Of a stretch of 64,000 nt of DNA, positions 1 to 10,257 are shown piece after piece (the first letter of the stretch is position 1; each line of letters starts with the position of its first letter). This DNA comes from Beduinella massiliensis (GTDB taxonomy: Bacteria; Bacillota; Clostridia; Christensenellales; Aristaeellaceae). Under the pieces are notes generated by a model that had not been told where the DNA came from, did not search any database, and saw only the letters and a program-made list of their open reading frames with translations. The position numbers were made by a program, and so were the translations under genes. The stretch spans positions 1,891,605 to 1,955,604 of the forward strand of contig NZ_LT963430.1 of NCBI RefSeq assembly GCF_900199405.1. Reading direction: 5' to 3'.

Positions 1-66
1 TACTGGAAACTTGCGGCACTAAAGCAGTTGAGAAAGGAATGGGAGGAAGCAGAAAATGAGGAATAA
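1..66 (+). CDS. C-terminal end of a probable sigma-70-like regulator (partial)
   Basis: Twenty-one residues are visible (ending WEEAENEE) before a TAA at 64-66. The frame is open to the left edge and overlaps the next gene's ATG at 56. The stretch LAALKQLRKE looks like the final recognition-helix tail of a sigma region 4 protein. A sigma-like gene directly before a small HTH gene is the usual arrangement in Tn916-family elements. Too little is visible for a firm call. Confidence 0.4.
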   Translation, partial: YWKLAALKQLRKEWEEAENEE

Positions 67-259
67 AAAACTGATACCGTTTGAAGTCATTGAAAAAGCT
101 GTCGCCGGAGAGCCGGAAGCAATCGACATGGTATTGCGGCATTACGCCGGACATATCAAGTACCTGTCTATGTATCAAGGGCATTTTAATGATGATATTC
201 AAGACCGTCTGAAAGCGCAGCTTATCCATGCTATCTTCAAGTTCCGTTTTAACGGGTAG
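56..259 (+). CDS. Helix-turn-helix domain protein of conjugative elements
   Basis: This 67-residue protein has the pattern of the small helix-turn-helix proteins found beside the sigma-like gene near the regulatory end of Tn916-family elements: a start resembling IPFEVIEKAVAGEPEAI, then an HYAGHIKYL stretch, then DDIQDRLKAQLIHAI. The members probably help control element genes, but their biochemical role is poorly defined. The ATG lies inside the end of the preceding gene, with GGGAGGAAG just upstream, so the two are translationally coupled. A strong terminator follows at 277-328. Confidence 0.72.
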   Translation: MRNKKLIPFEVIEKAVAGEPEAIDMVLRHYAGHIKYLSMYQGHFNDDIQDRLKAQLIHAIFKFRFNG

Positions 260-276
260 TAAGTAGCAAAGCCATG

Positions 277-328
277 AAAAACCGTCAAGGGTCAAGATGA
301 ACGGCTACGCCGCCCTTGACGGTTTTTT
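277..328 (+). terminator. Intrinsic terminator after the HTH gene
   Basis: A 14-bp stem (AAAACCGTCAAGGG with CCCTTGACGGTTTT) encloses a 21-nt loop and ends in six T. It lies directly after the HTH stop codon. Confidence 0.85.
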
Positions 329-353
329 ATGCCCTTGCTATGGTGTAGTCAAG

Positions 354-388
354 AGGGCGCAAACGGATAGACCGCTTGCGCCCTTTAT
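354..388 (+). terminator. Second hairpin, probable terminator
   Basis: A perfect 9-bp stem (AGGGCGCAA / TTGCGCCCT) with a 13-nt loop is followed by a short T-rich stretch. It lies about 25 bases after the first terminator. The region from 390 to 540 holds no gene that I can support. Confidence 0.6.
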
Positions 389-541
389 TCATTATGGAAT
401 GTTACGCAATAGACCTTATTTTTCCCTTGATTTATGCGGCTTTGAAGACACGATAAGGGCATGGGTAAGGGTTTTGTATTTCCACCCTTGAAAATGGCGT
501 TCTATTGCGTGACAGAGCGTAAATATTTCCACCTTCTTCGA

Positions 542-570
542 TTGTGTCTGTTTGCAAATTGTGATAAAAT
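542..570 (+). promoter_or_regulatory. Candidate sigma-A promoter for the GHKL/nuclease gene
   Basis: A -35-like TTGTGT (542-547) and -10-like TAAAAT (565-570) are separated by 17 bases. The gene's ATG is at 618 with GGAGGG at 606-611. The -35 is weak, the -10 good. Confidence 0.5.
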
Positions 571-617
571 AGTTTTCAACAAGCGATTTAATCTATTGCT
601 TGTATGGAGGGTAGACT

Positions 618-2624
618 ATGAGAGGATTTTCTATAAATATTCGTGGGCGAGTAAAAAACTTTAATCTCCCTAAAAATCAACCGCTAATTCCACTATTTGA
701 AGCTATTGTAAACTCCATTCATGCTATTGAAGAACGTGGTATAGTGGATAAAAATTTTAAAGGTAAGATAATAATCAAAATTATTCGAGATGGACAATTA
801 AGTTTAGATGGAATAGGAGAATTGCCTTCCATATGTTCTTTTGAAATTATCGACAATGGTGTTGGCTTTAATGAACCCAATTTAATATCATTTATGGAAT
901 CTGATTCGACATATAAGGCTTCCTACGGTGGAAAGGGTGTCGGTCGTTTTTCGTGGCTTATTGCTTTCAAAAAAGCAGAAATAGAAAGTATATATTGGAA
1001 TGAAGATGAAAAAGGATATGTTAAACGCTCATTTGATTTTTCGCCTGAACAAACAGAGATAAATGACATTCTTACGGATTGCGAAAATATAAACGATAAT
1101 AGAACAACTATAAAATTAGTTGATTGTGTAAAACCATACTCGGATAATATTCCCAAAAGAGGCATTACTATTGCAATGCGCATTATACAGCACTGCTTAG
1201 TGTATTTTATTGCGCAGAATTGTCCTCAGATTGAATTGATAGACTGTGATGAAAAGTTTAACTTGAATTCTATTTTTAAAGAAAGAATCACGACAGAAGA
1301 AAACTTAGTCACAATACATTTGGGCGATGAAGATTTCGATTTACTTCATGTTAAAGCGGAAGATAATACAGTCAATGGAAACAAGCTTTATTTATGTGCG
1401 CATAATCGCTTGGTTGAAACAAAAGAGCTTGATAAGTATATCACTGATTTAGATAGAGAGATATATGAAAAAAGCGGATTTTGGTATATAGGCGTTTTAA
1501 GAAGCAAATATTTAGATGATTCTGTAGATATGAATCGTCTTTCGTTTAATATTCCCGATGGTGGACCGCTTGAAAGTTTGACAAATATTGTTACAATGGA
1601 TCAGATAATGAAAGCAGTCATCGTCGAAGTTGAAAATTTTTTAAAGGATTATTTACAGCCAATATCTTCCGACAAGTTAAAACGGATTAAGGACTATGTA
1701 GCTTATCAAGCTCCACAGTTTCGTCATTTACTAAAGTATATGTCTGATGATATTACTAAAATAAAGCCTAACCTAAGCGATGATAAGTTGGATGATGAAC
1801 TTCATCGAATAAAGCGCAAATTTGACCGTCGCACTTCGGATGAAAATATGAAATTGTTACAGGACTTAAATGAGGGAATTATTTCATCGGATGATTATAC
1901 GGAAAGATTCAGTCAGCAGGTAGAAAAAATCAACAGTGCTAACGGTGCAGCGTTAGCGGAATATGTTGCACACCGTAAGGTAATTCTTGATTTAATGGAG
2001 TTTGCAATACGACGTAAAGATGATGGGCATTTTCAAAAGGAAAGTTTTTTACATAATCTAATTTATCCCATGAGAACAACTTCGGACGATACCCAATATA
2101 GCAATCATAACCTTTGGCTTATTGATGAAAAATTAGCTTATTGTAATTATATTTCTTCAGATATTCCTTTCAATAATGACCCTAAGCAAGACCGTACTGA
2201 CCTTATGATTTTAGATAGCCCTGTAGCTGTATCAGATGAAACAAATATAGGAACAGAATATGAAACTATTGTTCTTTTTGAGCTGAAGCGTCCTATGAGA
2301 AATGATTACAATGATGGAAGTAACCCAGTCACACAGCTTTATAATTACGTAGCCTTTCTGAAATCTGGTAAAGCTATGGATAAAGATGGTAGGCTTATCA
2401 AGGTAAGCGCAAATACGAAATTTTATCTGTACGCAGTTTGTGATGTTACCAATACGCTAGAACGTATTTTGGATTATCATGATTTTACGCAAACTCCTGA
2501 TAAGCTAGGGTTTTACAGATACAATGAAAAAATGAACGCTTATATCGAGATTTTGTCTTATGACAAAATTATCAATGATGCAAAACAAAGAAATAAAATT
2601 CTCTTTGACAAATTAGGAATTTAA
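618..2624 (+). CDS. GHKL-family ATPase with C-terminal probable PD-(D/E)XK nuclease domain
   Basis: The protein has 668 residues. The N-terminal part carries the GHKL (Hsp90/MutL/histidine-kinase fold) ATP site: N-box E28-x3-N32, a DNGVG loop at 79-83, and a GGKGVGR lid at 104-110. A charged middle region follows. The C-terminal part has acidic residues at 528/533 and then ELK at 555-557 before a beta-rich stretch, the usual look of a PD-(D/E)XK nuclease core. An ATPase switch joined to a nuclease is a common design in anti-phage and plasmid defence, but no named system is assigned. The gene stands alone, has its own promoter and terminator, and is AT-rich in a GC-rich chromosome, so recent transfer is likely. 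Start: ATG with GGAGGG six bases upstream. The ATPase call is firm; the nuclease and defence roles are inferred. Confidence 0.7.
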   Translation: MRGFSINIRGRVKNFNLPKNQPLIPLFEAIVNSIHAIEERGIVDKNFKGKIIIKIIRDGQLSLDGIGELPSICSFEIIDNGVGFNEPNLISFMESDSTYKASYGGKGVGRFSWLIAFKKAEIESIYWNEDEKGYVKRSFDFSPEQTEINDILTDCENINDNRTTIKLVDCVKPYSDNIPKRGITIAMRIIQHCLVYFIAQNCPQIELIDCDEKFNLNSIFKERITTEENLVTIHLGDEDFDLLHVKAEDNTVNGNKLYLCAHNRLVETKELDKYITDLDREIYEKSGFWYIGVLRSKYLDDSVDMNRLSFNIPDGGPLESLTNIVTMDQIMKAVIVEVENFLKDYLQPISSDKLKRIKDYVAYQAPQFRHLLKYMSDDITKIKPNLSDDKLDDELHRIKRKFDRRTSDENMKLLQDLNEGIISSDDYTERFSQQVEKINSANGAALAEYVAHRKVILDLMEFAIRRKDDGHFQKESFLHNLIYPMRTTSDDTQYSNHNLWLIDEKLAYCNYISSDIPFNNDPKQDRTDLMILDSPVAVSDETNIGTEYETIVLFELKRPMRNDYNDGSNPVTQLYNYVAFLKSGKAMDKDGRLIKVSANTKFYLYAVCDVTNTLERILDYHDFTQTPDKLGFYRYNEKMNAYIEILSYDKIINDAKQRNKILFDKLGI

Positions 2625-2630
2625 AAAAAG

Positions 2631-2668
2631 AAGCGAGTGAATGTTAAAAACATTTCACCCGCTTTTTT
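2631..2668 (+). terminator. Intrinsic terminator of the GHKL gene
   Basis: AAGCGAGTGAATGTT pairs imperfectly with AACATTTCACCCGCTT, followed by six T (2663-2668). It starts seven bases after the stop. The remaining 110 bases up to argH hold no gene; a T7 run near 2740 may be a weaker second terminator. Confidence 0.8.
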
Positions 2669-2778
2669 GCACCCTGTATGGCAGCTACCCTATTTCAATT
2701 TGTAGTTGATACTGTTTTATCAGTGGCTACCTAAGCCTCCGTTTTTTTATGTGAAGAATCATTCAATGCCAAAGACCG

Positions 2779-4161
2779 TCAGATGGAAAACCCTTCTAAC
2801 CAGGCCTTGCCCGCATCGATGGAGGCCTGAACCGCCTCTGGCGCAGGGCCGCCGGGGATGTTCCTGAGGTCAACACAGGCGCGCATGGAGAGCGCCTCGA
2901 AAACATCCTGATCGAAGAGCAGCGAAAATTCCTGCAGCTCGGGCAGCGTGAGGTCGAGCAGCGCCTTGTTTTCCTTGATGCAGTGCAGCACCAGACGGCC
3001 GATGACCGCGTGCGCCTCGCGGAAGGGCATGCCCTTCTTGACGAGGTAATCCGCCGCGTCCGTCGCATTGGTGAAGCCGCCCTCCGCACCGCGGGCCATG
3101 ACGTCCTTGCGGAAGCGGCAGGCGTCCAGCATATGCGTGAAGACGACGAGCGATTTAACGAGCGTGTCGCGCGCGTCGAAGAGCGCCTCCTTGTCCTCCT
3201 GCATGTCCTTGTTATAGGCGAGGGGCAGGCCCTTCATGGCGGTGAGCAGGCCCATCAGGTCCCCGTAGACGCGCCCCGTCTTGCCCCGAATGAGCTCCGC
3301 GACGTCGGGATTCTTCTTTTGCGGCATGATGGAGGAGCCGGTGGAGAAGGCGTCGTCCATTTCCACGAAGCGAAATTCATGGCTCGACCAGAGAATCAGT
3401 TCTTCACAGAAGCGCGAAAGGTGCATCATGCAGATGGAGGCGGCGGAGAGAAAGTCCAGCATGAAGTCGCGGTCGGAGACGCCGTCCAGGCTATTTGGTG
3501 TAATCGCGGAAAAGCCGAGGAGCTCGGCCACGCGCTCGCGATTCAGGGGGTAGGTGGTGCCCGCCAGCGCGCCGGAGCCCAGGGGCATCACGTCGCTGCG
3601 GCGGTAGCAATCGCGCATGCGGTCCATATCGCGGGTAAACATCTGGAAGTAGGCCATCATGTGGTGGGCGAGGGTGATGGGCTGCGCCTTTTGCAGATGG
3701 GTATAGCCCGGCATGACGGTGTGAAGATTTTCTCCGGCGATGCGAAGCAGCACGCGGCAGAGGTCGGAAAGCAGGGAACAGACGCGCTTGGCCTCGTCCT
3801 TCGTGTACATACGTCCGTCGAGCGCCACCTGATCGTTGCGGCTGCGGCCCGTGTGCAGGCGCTTGCCCGCCTCGCCGATTCGCTCGATGAGCAGCTTTTC
3901 CACGTTCATGTGGATGTCCTCTGCGTCGATTTCAAACTGCACGCGCCCGCCATCGACGTCCTCTAGGATGCCATTCAGGCCTTCCACGATCCTTTCCGCG
4001 TCGGCCGTTGGGATGACGCCCTGCTCGCCCAGCATCGTCGCGTGGGCGATGGAGCCCTGAATGTCCTGTTTATACAGGCGCTTATCAAAGGTGATGGAGG
4101 AATGAAAGTCGTCGACAAGGCCGTCGGTCTGCTTTTCAAAGCGCCCGCCCCATAGCTTCAT
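2779..4161 (-). CDS. argH: Argininosuccinate lyase
   Basis: ArgH splits argininosuccinate into arginine and fumarate, the last step of arginine synthesis, as a cytoplasmic tetramer. The 460-residue protein begins MKLWGGRFEK, typical of the family, and carries the fumarase/aspartase superfamily signature GSSIMPQKKNPD, whose serine is the catalytic acid. The TGRSRNDQVA substrate loop and the HTHLQ-type motif (as YTHLQKAQP) are also present. Length is normal. It lies 161 bases downstream of argG in the same direction, so both are probably transcribed from the argG promoter; the gap holds GC-rich sequence but no clear terminator. Confidence 0.97.
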   Translation of the reverse strand: MKLWGGRFEKQTDGLVDDFHSSITFDKRLYKQDIQGSIAHATMLGEQGVIPTADAERIVEGLNGILEDVDGGRVQFEIDAEDIHMNVEKLLIERIGEAGKRLHTGRSRNDQVALDGRMYTKDEAKRVCSLLSDLCRVLLRIAGENLHTVMPGYTHLQKAQPITLAHHMMAYFQMFTRDMDRMRDCYRRSDVMPLGSGALAGTTYPLNRERVAELLGFSAITPNSLDGVSDRDFMLDFLSAASICMMHLSRFCEELILWSSHEFRFVEMDDAFSTGSSIMPQKKNPDVAELIRGKTGRVYGDLMGLLTAMKGLPLAYNKDMQEDKEALFDARDTLVKSLVVFTHMLDACRFRKDVMARGAEGGFTNATDAADYLVKKGMPFREAHAVIGRLVLHCIKENKALLDLTLPELQEFSLLFDQDVFEALSMRACVDLRNIPGGPAPEAVQASIDAGKAWLEGFSI

Positions 4162-4322
4162 GAATACACGCTCCTTACATCTTGGTCAAAAGGGCCTTCA
4201 CAATAAGCAAAAGCAGAATCGACAGACCGCGCGCCCTTCGGGGCGGCGGGGCCGCGGGGAAGGACGGCGTGGTCTATGGATCTGCTTTGTGCGCGTTCAG
4301 GCGGCCCGCAAAGGGGAAGCTC

Positions 4323-5540
4323 TTAGAGCTGCCCGTTCTTTTCCTTCATCATCGCCTGCACCTTGAGCGGCAGGCCGAACAGGTTGATGAAACCCTCGGA
4401 GTCCTTGTGGCTGTACAGGTCCTTGGAGTCGCCGAATGTGGCGATTTCCTCGAAGTACAGCGAATTGGGGGACTTCACGCCCGCGGGGATGCAGTTGCCC
4501 TTGTACAGCTTCAGACGGGAGACGCCGTTCACGTTCTGCTGGGTGGAATCGACGAACGCGCTCAGCGCTTCGCGGAGCGGGGTGTACCACTGGCCGTCGT
4601 AGACCAGCTCCGCAAAGCGGATGGCTACCTGCTCCTTGTAGTGGCTGGTGATGCGGTCGAGCGTGATCTCCTCGAGGTTCCTGTGTGCGGCGTAGAGGAT
4701 CGTTCCGCCGGGCGTCTCGTACACGCCGCGGGACTTCATGCCCACCAGGCGGTTTTCGACCATGTCCGCGATGCCCACGCCGTTGCGCGCGGCGATTTCG
4801 TTCGCCCTTTCGATCAGGGCGACGGAATCGAGGCGTTCGCCGTTGATGGCGACGGCCACGCCCTTTTCAAACGTAAACTCGACGTATTCGGGCTTGTCAG
4901 GCGCGTCCTCCGGGCTGACACAGATCAGCGGCAGATCGCGCGGCGGCTCGTTCCACGGGTCTTCCAGATCGGCGCCCTCGTGCGAGAGGTGCCAGAGGTT
5001 GCGATCCATGGAATAGGGGCGCTTCTTGCTCACCGGCACCGGGATGCCGCGGGCCTCGGCGTAGTCGATTTCTTCCTCGCGCGTCTTGATGTCCCAAATG
5101 CGCCAGGGCGCGATGATGTCCATGTGCGGGTCGAAAGCCTTGATCGTCAGCTCAAAGCGAACCTGATCGTTGCCCTTGCCTGTGCAGCCGTGGCAGATGG
5201 CGGTGCAGTTTTCCTTGTGCGCCAGCTCCACCAGGCGCTTTGCGATCAGCGGGCGCGCAAAGGAGGTGCCCAGCAGATACTTGCCCTCGTACACCGCGCC
5301 GGCCTTGATGGTCGGCCAGACGAACTCGTCCACAAACTCCTTGCGCAGATCCTCGATGTAGAGCTTTTCCGCGCCGGTCTTCTTCGCCTTCTCGTGCAGC
5401 GGGTTGAGCTCCTCGCCCTGGCCGACGTCGGCGGCTACGCAGACGACGGCGCAGCCGTAGTTTTCCTTGAGCCAGGGGATGATGATGGACGTATCCAGAC
5501 CGCCGGAATACGCAAGCAGAACGCGATCGTGTTTTTTCAT
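4323..5540 (-). CDS. argG: Argininosuccinate synthase
   Basis: ArgG joins citrulline and aspartate using ATP to form argininosuccinate. The 405-residue protein has the N-type PP-loop ATP-pyrophosphatase motif AYSGGLDTS near residue 10, then the family's [18 protein letters not shown] and [12 protein letters not shown] segments. Length is normal. A consensus sigma-A promoter and a possible arginine-repressor box lie upstream in the 190-base region shared with the divergent ruvC operon. The ribosome site is a GGAGGGG about nine bases before the ATG. With argH downstream it completes the citrulline-to-arginine branch. Confidence 0.97.
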   Translation of the reverse strand: MKKHDRVLLAYSGGLDTSIIIPWLKENYGCAVVCVAADVGQGEELNPLHEKAKKTGAEKLYIEDLRKEFVDEFVWPTIKAGAVYEGKYLLGTSFARPLIAKRLVELAHKENCTAICHGCTGKGNDQVRFELTIKAFDPHMDIIAPWRIWDIKTREEEIDYAEARGIPVPVSKKRPYSMDRNLWHLSHEGADLEDPWNEPPRDLPLICVSPEDAPDKPEYVEFTFEKGVAVAINGERLDSVALIERANEIAARNGVGIADMVENRLVGMKSRGVYETPGGTILYAAHRNLEEITLDRITSHYKEQVAIRFAELVYDGQWYTPLREALSAFVDSTQQNVNGVSRLKLYKGNCIPAGVKSPNSLYFEEIATFGDSKDLYSHKDSEGFINLFGLPLKVQAMMKEKNGQL

Positions 5541-5603
5541 AAGATAGGGTCCCCTCCAAAATGGTTATTGGGCGCTTGGCCCTTGATGCCGTATGACGCT
5601 GGT

Positions 5604-5632
5604 ATTATACGTCATTTGCGGTAAAAATGCAA
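5604..5632 (-). promoter_or_regulatory. argGH promoter
   Basis: On the minus strand TTGCAT (5632-5627) and TATAAT (5609-5604) are separated by 17 bases, a near-consensus sigma-A promoter about 63 bases before argG. Confidence 0.85.
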
Positions 5633-5636
5633 GAGG

Positions 5637-5654
5637 TTTGTATAAAAATACATT
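5637..5654. promoter_or_regulatory. Possible ArgR/AhrC operator (ARG box)
   Basis: TTTGTATAAAAATACATT lies just upstream of the argG -35. It contains the palindrome TGTAT-AAAA-ATACA, offset by one base, and agrees at 12 of 18 positions with the remembered Bacillus AhrC box. Position and target gene fit arginine repression; the regulator itself is not in the window. Confidence 0.45.
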
Positions 5655-5665
5655 CAGGCGTTTCC

Positions 5666-5694
5666 TTGACAGATGACGGCAAAAAAGATAAGAT
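5666..5694 (+). promoter_or_regulatory. ruvC operon promoter
   Basis: TTGACA (5666-5671) and TAAGAT (5689-5694) are spaced by 17 bases and fire away from argG. The start codon of ruvC follows about 37 bases later. Confidence 0.75.
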
Positions 5695-5730
5695 AAAATA
5701 GATTTTTTGTGGACAAATGGAGCGATGCTT

Positions 5731-6225
5731 TTGACGATACTGGGGATCGATCCCGGCCTTGCGACGCTGGGCTGGGGGGTCGTGGAGCAGACGGGCAGCC
5801 GTCTTCGCATGGTGCAGTACGGCATCCTCGGCACGAAGCCGGGCAACACGCTGCCGCACCGGCTGCGGAGCATCTACATCGGCATGCAGCAGCTGATCGA
5901 GACGTACAGGCCGGACGACGTCGCGTTTGAAGAGCTCTTCTTCTCGAAGAACGTGACGACGGGCATGGCGGTCAGCGCGGCGCGCGGCGTGGCGCTGGTG
6001 GCGGCGGCGGAAAAGACGGACAATTTATACGAATACACGCCGATGCAGATCAAGCAGGCGGTCGTGGGATACGGCAAAGCGGAAAAGCAGCAGGTGCAGC
6101 AGATGGTGAAGATGCTGCTTTCCATGAAGGAAATCGCAAGGCCCGACGACGCGGCGGATGCGCTGGCCGTGGCCATCACCCACGCGCACACCGGGAACGC
6201 GCGCGCGCAGTTCAAGATCATGTGA
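5731..6225 (+). CDS. ruvC: Crossover junction endodeoxyribonuclease RuvC
   Basis: RuvC is the dimeric nuclease that resolves Holliday junctions after RuvAB branch migration. The acidic active site is visible: D in GIDPG at the N-terminus, E in FEELFF, and the D pair in RPDDAADALAVA near the C-terminus. I chose the TTG at 5731 because it gives the family's usual MTILGIDPG start and has GGAG eight bases upstream. The in-frame ATG at 5725 is only two bases from that GGAG. The gene is first in the ruvC-ruvA-ruvB-queA-tgt operon and ends 12 bases before ruvA. Confidence 0.95.
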   Translation: MTILGIDPGLATLGWGVVEQTGSRLRMVQYGILGTKPGNTLPHRLRSIYIGMQQLIETYRPDDVAFEELFFSKNVTTGMAVSAARGVALVAAAEKTDNLYEYTPMQIKQAVVGYGKAEKQQVQQMVKMLLSMKEIARPDDAADALAVAITHAHTGNARAQFKIM

Positions 6226-6237
6226 GGAGTAGACGCC

Positions 6238-6834
6238 ATGTACGCATTTATAGAAGGAAAGCTGGAGGAAAAGCGGCAGGGCGAGATCGTCGTAAACGCC
6301 GGTGGCGTGGGCTATCAGCTTATCTGCTCGGCCTCGACGGTGGCCGAGGCCCCGCAGGCGGGCGAGCGGTTTCGGGCCTATACGTACCTGTCGGTGCGCG
6401 AGGACGCGATGGACCTTTTCGGCTTTGCCACAAAAGAGGAGCGGACGATGTTCTTAAAGCTCTGCTCCGTCACGGGCGTGGGCGCACGCACGGCGTTGGG
6501 GGTGCTTTCCTCCATGCCGCTGCGGGATCTTTCTATCGCCATCGCCACGGGCGACACGGGCGCGCTTTCGCGCGCGCCGGGCATCGGCAAGAAGACGGCG
6601 CAGCGCCTCGTGCTGGAACTGAAGGACAAGGTGGAGGCAGGAGAACTCACCTCCGGTGCCGGCCAGGCCGTTCCCGCAGCCGCGATGGGCGCGCAGCAGG
6701 AGGCGGTGGCGGCGCTGATGGCGCTGGGCTATTCCTCCGCGGAGGCGGCGCGCGCCATCAACCAGGTGCAGGGCCAGTCGGACAAGACGGACCAGCTCAT
6801 CATGCTGGCGCTGCGCACGCTGGGCGGGAACTGA
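6238..6834 (+). CDS. ruvA: Holliday junction branch migration protein RuvA
   Basis: RuvA binds the four-way junction and loads the RuvB motors. The 198-residue protein starts MYAFIEGKLEEK, giving the OB-fold domain. Helix-hairpin-helix motifs follow in the middle (VTGVGARTALGVL and APGIGKKTAQRLVLEL), and a C-terminal RuvB-interacting domain (ALMALGYSSAEAARAI) comes after a short linker. It lies between ruvC and ruvB with short gaps, so the three are made together. Confidence 0.97.
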   Translation: MYAFIEGKLEEKRQGEIVVNAGGVGYQLICSASTVAEAPQAGERFRAYTYLSVREDAMDLFGFATKEERTMFLKLCSVTGVGARTALGVLSSMPLRDLSIAIATGDTGALSRAPGIGKKTAQRLVLELKDKVEAGELTSGAGQAVPAAAMGAQQEAVAALMALGYSSAEAARAINQVQGQSDKTDQLIMLALRTLGGN

Positions 6835-6856
6835 CGTGGGATGAGGGAGTAAGAGC

Positions 6857-7906
6857 ATGGAAGAAGAACGCTTGGTAACGACGGGCTTTCGAGACGGCGA
6901 CGAGGAGATCGAGCAATCGCTTCGCCCCAAGACGCTGCGCGAGTACATCGGCCAGCAGACCGTCAAGGACAGCCTGAACATCTACATCGAAGCGGCGAGG
7001 GGACGGCGCGACGCGCTGGACCACATGCTGCTTTACGGCCCGCCGGGCCTGGGCAAGACGACGCTGGCCTGCATCGTGGCGGCGGAGATGGGCCAGAACA
7101 TCCGCATTACCTCCGGGCCGGCTATCGAGCGACCAGGCGATCTGGCCTCGATCCTCACCAACCTGAGCGCGGGCGACGTGCTCTTCATTGACGAGATTCA
7201 CCGCCTGTCGCGAACGGTGGAGGAGGTGCTCTACCCGGCGATGGAGGATTACGCGCTGGATATCATGATCGGCAAGGGGCCGAGCGCGCGTTCCATCCGG
7301 CTGGACCTGCCCAAGTTCACGCTCGTGGGCGCTACCACGCGCGCGGGCCAGCTTTCGGCTCCGCTGCGCGACCGATTCGGTATCCTGTTCAGGCTCCAGC
7401 TCTACTCGACGGACGAGCTCGCGCAGATCGTGCAGCACAGCGCGAACATCATGAAGATCCCGGTGGAGCCGGAGGGCGTGCGCGAAATCGCGCGGCGTTC
7501 TCGCGGGACGCCGCGCATCGTCAACCGACTGCTCAAGCGCGTGCGCGACTTCGCGCAGGTACGGGCGGACGGCGTCATCACCTACGAGGTGGCGCGCGAG
7601 GCTTTGAACCTGCAGGAGATCGACGAGCTGGGACTCGACCGTGTGGACCGCGCCATGCTGACGACGATGATGGAAAAATTCGGCGGCGGCCCGGTCGGAC
7701 TGGACACGCTCGCTGCGACGACGGGCGAGGATGCCGTGACGATCGAGGACGTGTACGAGCCCTATCTCATGCAGCTGGGCTTTCTCATGCGCACGCCGCG
7801 CGGGCGCGTATGCACGCAGGCGGCCTACGACCACATGCGCATGCCCATGCCCGTAAGAAGGGATGCAAAGGACAAAGACGACGGACAGCTTTCGCTGCTG
7901 GACTGA
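6857..7906 (+). CDS. ruvB: Holliday junction branch migration ATPase RuvB
   Basis: RuvB is the hexameric AAA+ motor driving branch migration. The 349-residue protein has a Walker [11 protein letters not shown] near residue 60, Walker B FIDEIHRL, sensor 1 VGATTRAG, an arginine finger in PLRDRFG, and a C-terminal winged-helix domain ending in the [11 protein letters not shown] segment. The N-terminal [12 protein letters not shown] is the usual RuvB start. It is followed 18 bases later by queA. Confidence 0.98.
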   Translation: MEEERLVTTGFRDGDEEIEQSLRPKTLREYIGQQTVKDSLNIYIEAARGRRDALDHMLLYGPPGLGKTTLACIVAAEMGQNIRITSGPAIERPGDLASILTNLSAGDVLFIDEIHRLSRTVEEVLYPAMEDYALDIMIGKGPSARSIRLDLPKFTLVGATTRAGQLSAPLRDRFGILFRLQLYSTDELAQIVQHSANIMKIPVEPEGVREIARRSRGTPRIVNRLLKRVRDFAQVRADGVITYEVAREALNLQEIDELGLDRVDRAMLTTMMEKFGGGPVGLDTLAATTGEDAVTIEDVYEPYLMQLGFLMRTPRGRVCTQAAYDHMRMPMPVRRDAKDKDDGQLSLLD

Positions 7907-7924
7907 CGCCTTTGGGAGGACGAT

Positions 7925-8971
7925 ATGCTGACATCCGATTTTAACTATGAACTGCCGGAAGAGCTGATCGCGCAGACGCCTATCGAGCCGCGCGACGCGA
8001 GCCGGCTGATGGTCTGCCACGTGAAGACGGGCGAGCGCGAACACCGAATCTTCCGCGACATCACCGATTACCTGCGCGCGGGCGACGTGCTGGTGCTCAA
8101 CGAGACGCGCGTCATCCCCGCGCGGCTGTATGGCCGCAAGGAAGGCACGGGCGGGGCAATCGAGTTTCTGCTCCTGAAGCGCATCGACCGGGATACGTGG
8201 GAGGTCATCCTGAAGCCCGGGCGCAAGGCGAAGCCGGGCGCCGTATTCGTCTTCGGCGAGGGGCTTTTAAAGGCCACGGTGCTGGACATGGCGCAGGACG
8301 GCGGCCGCATCGTGCGCTTTGCCTACGAGGGCGTGTTCGAGGAAATTCTGGATCGTCTGGGGCAGATGCCGCTGCCGCCCTACATCCACGAAAAGCTTTC
8401 CGACAAGGAGCGCTACCAGACGGTCTACGCCCGGCAGGACGGCTCCGCCGCCGCGCCGACCGCAGGTTTGCACTTTACGCCGGAGCTGCTGGAAAAAGTC
8501 AGGGCAATGGGCGTCTCGGTCGTGCCCATTCTGCTGCACGTGGGACTGGGCACGTTCAGACCGGTGAAGGAAGAGGATGTATCCCGCCACCACATGCACT
8601 CGGAATACTACGAGGTGACGGAGGACGCGGCCGCGCGCATCAACGCGGCGCGCGCCGCGGGCGGGCGCATCATCTGCGTGGGTACGACGAGCGTTCGTAC
8701 GTTGGAGACGGTGACGGACGAGAAGGGCGTGGTGCACGCGGGCAGCGGCTACACGCAGATTTTCATCACGCCGGGCGTGCCGCTTCACGCGGTGGACGTC
8801 CTGATCACGAACTTCCACCTGCCGCAGTCCACGCTGCTGATGCTGGTGAGCGCGCTGATGGGACGCGAGCAGGCGCTTGCGGCGTACGAAGAGGCGGTAA
8901 GGGAGCGCTATCGGTTCTTTTCGTTCGGGGACGCGATGCTCATCGTCGCGAAAGAGGCAGAGGCAAAATAA
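7925..8971 (+). CDS. queA: S-adenosylmethionine:tRNA ribosyltransferase-isomerase
   Basis: QueA moves the ribosyl part of S-adenosylmethionine to preQ1 in tRNA, forming epoxyqueuosine. The 348-residue protein begins with the family's [15 protein letters not shown] and contains [33 protein letters not shown] and [16 protein letters not shown], all diagnostic. It follows ruvB and precedes tgt, the enzyme that inserts preQ1, so two consecutive queuosine steps are co-transcribed. Confidence 0.97.
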   Translation: MLTSDFNYELPEELIAQTPIEPRDASRLMVCHVKTGEREHRIFRDITDYLRAGDVLVLNETRVIPARLYGRKEGTGGAIEFLLLKRIDRDTWEVILKPGRKAKPGAVFVFGEGLLKATVLDMAQDGGRIVRFAYEGVFEEILDRLGQMPLPPYIHEKLSDKERYQTVYARQDGSAAAPTAGLHFTPELLEKVRAMGVSVVPILLHVGLGTFRPVKEEDVSRHHMHSEYYEVTEDAAARINAARAAGGRIICVGTTSVRTLETVTDEKGVVHAGSGYTQIFITPGVPLHAVDVLITNFHLPQSTLLMLVSALMGREQALAAYEEAVRERYRFFSFGDAMLIVAKEAEAK

Positions 8972-9014
8972 CATGTGGTGTGTCAAACGGGATTTCACCG
9001 TTGCCGCGAGATAA

Positions 9015-10157
<1,143 letters not shown>

Positions 10158-10194
10158 CCGGCGCAAAATAATTTGAACGTAGTAGGATTAGCCC

Positions 10195-10223
10195 TTGCAA
10201 TACGCTGCGCCAAAAGATATAAT
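10195..10223 (+). promoter_or_regulatory. yajC promoter
   Basis: TTGCAA (10195-10200), 17-base spacer, TATAAT (10218-10223), starting 38 bases after the tgt stop. Confidence 0.8.
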
Positions 10224-10257
10224 AGGGTGTAATTTGGAAAAGGAGTGTTTCTATATC

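Larger units (their letters stand above)
1..2668 (+). mobile_element. Right-hand remnant of a Tn916-family-like conjugative element with cargo
   Basis: The segment is clearly AT-richer than the GC-rich chromosome that begins at argH. It starts with the tail of a sigma-like gene overlapping a small helix-turn-helix gene, a pair typical of the regulatory end of Tn916-type elements. The terminator after that pair matches, from memory, one seen in many clostridial elements. In such elements xis and int normally follow; neither is present here, and a large ATPase/nuclease gene takes their place. The exact right boundary was not found. Element assignment is inference from gene content. Confidence 0.5.

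Noticed and set aside
4162-4322. A terminator or riboswitch between argG and argH
   Set aside because: GC-rich hairpins are present but no T run follows on the minus strand, and no known riboswitch core was recognised.
4182-5624. A 480-codon plus-strand open frame opposite argG
   Set aside because: Lacks any family motif or ribosome site and is the complement of argG.
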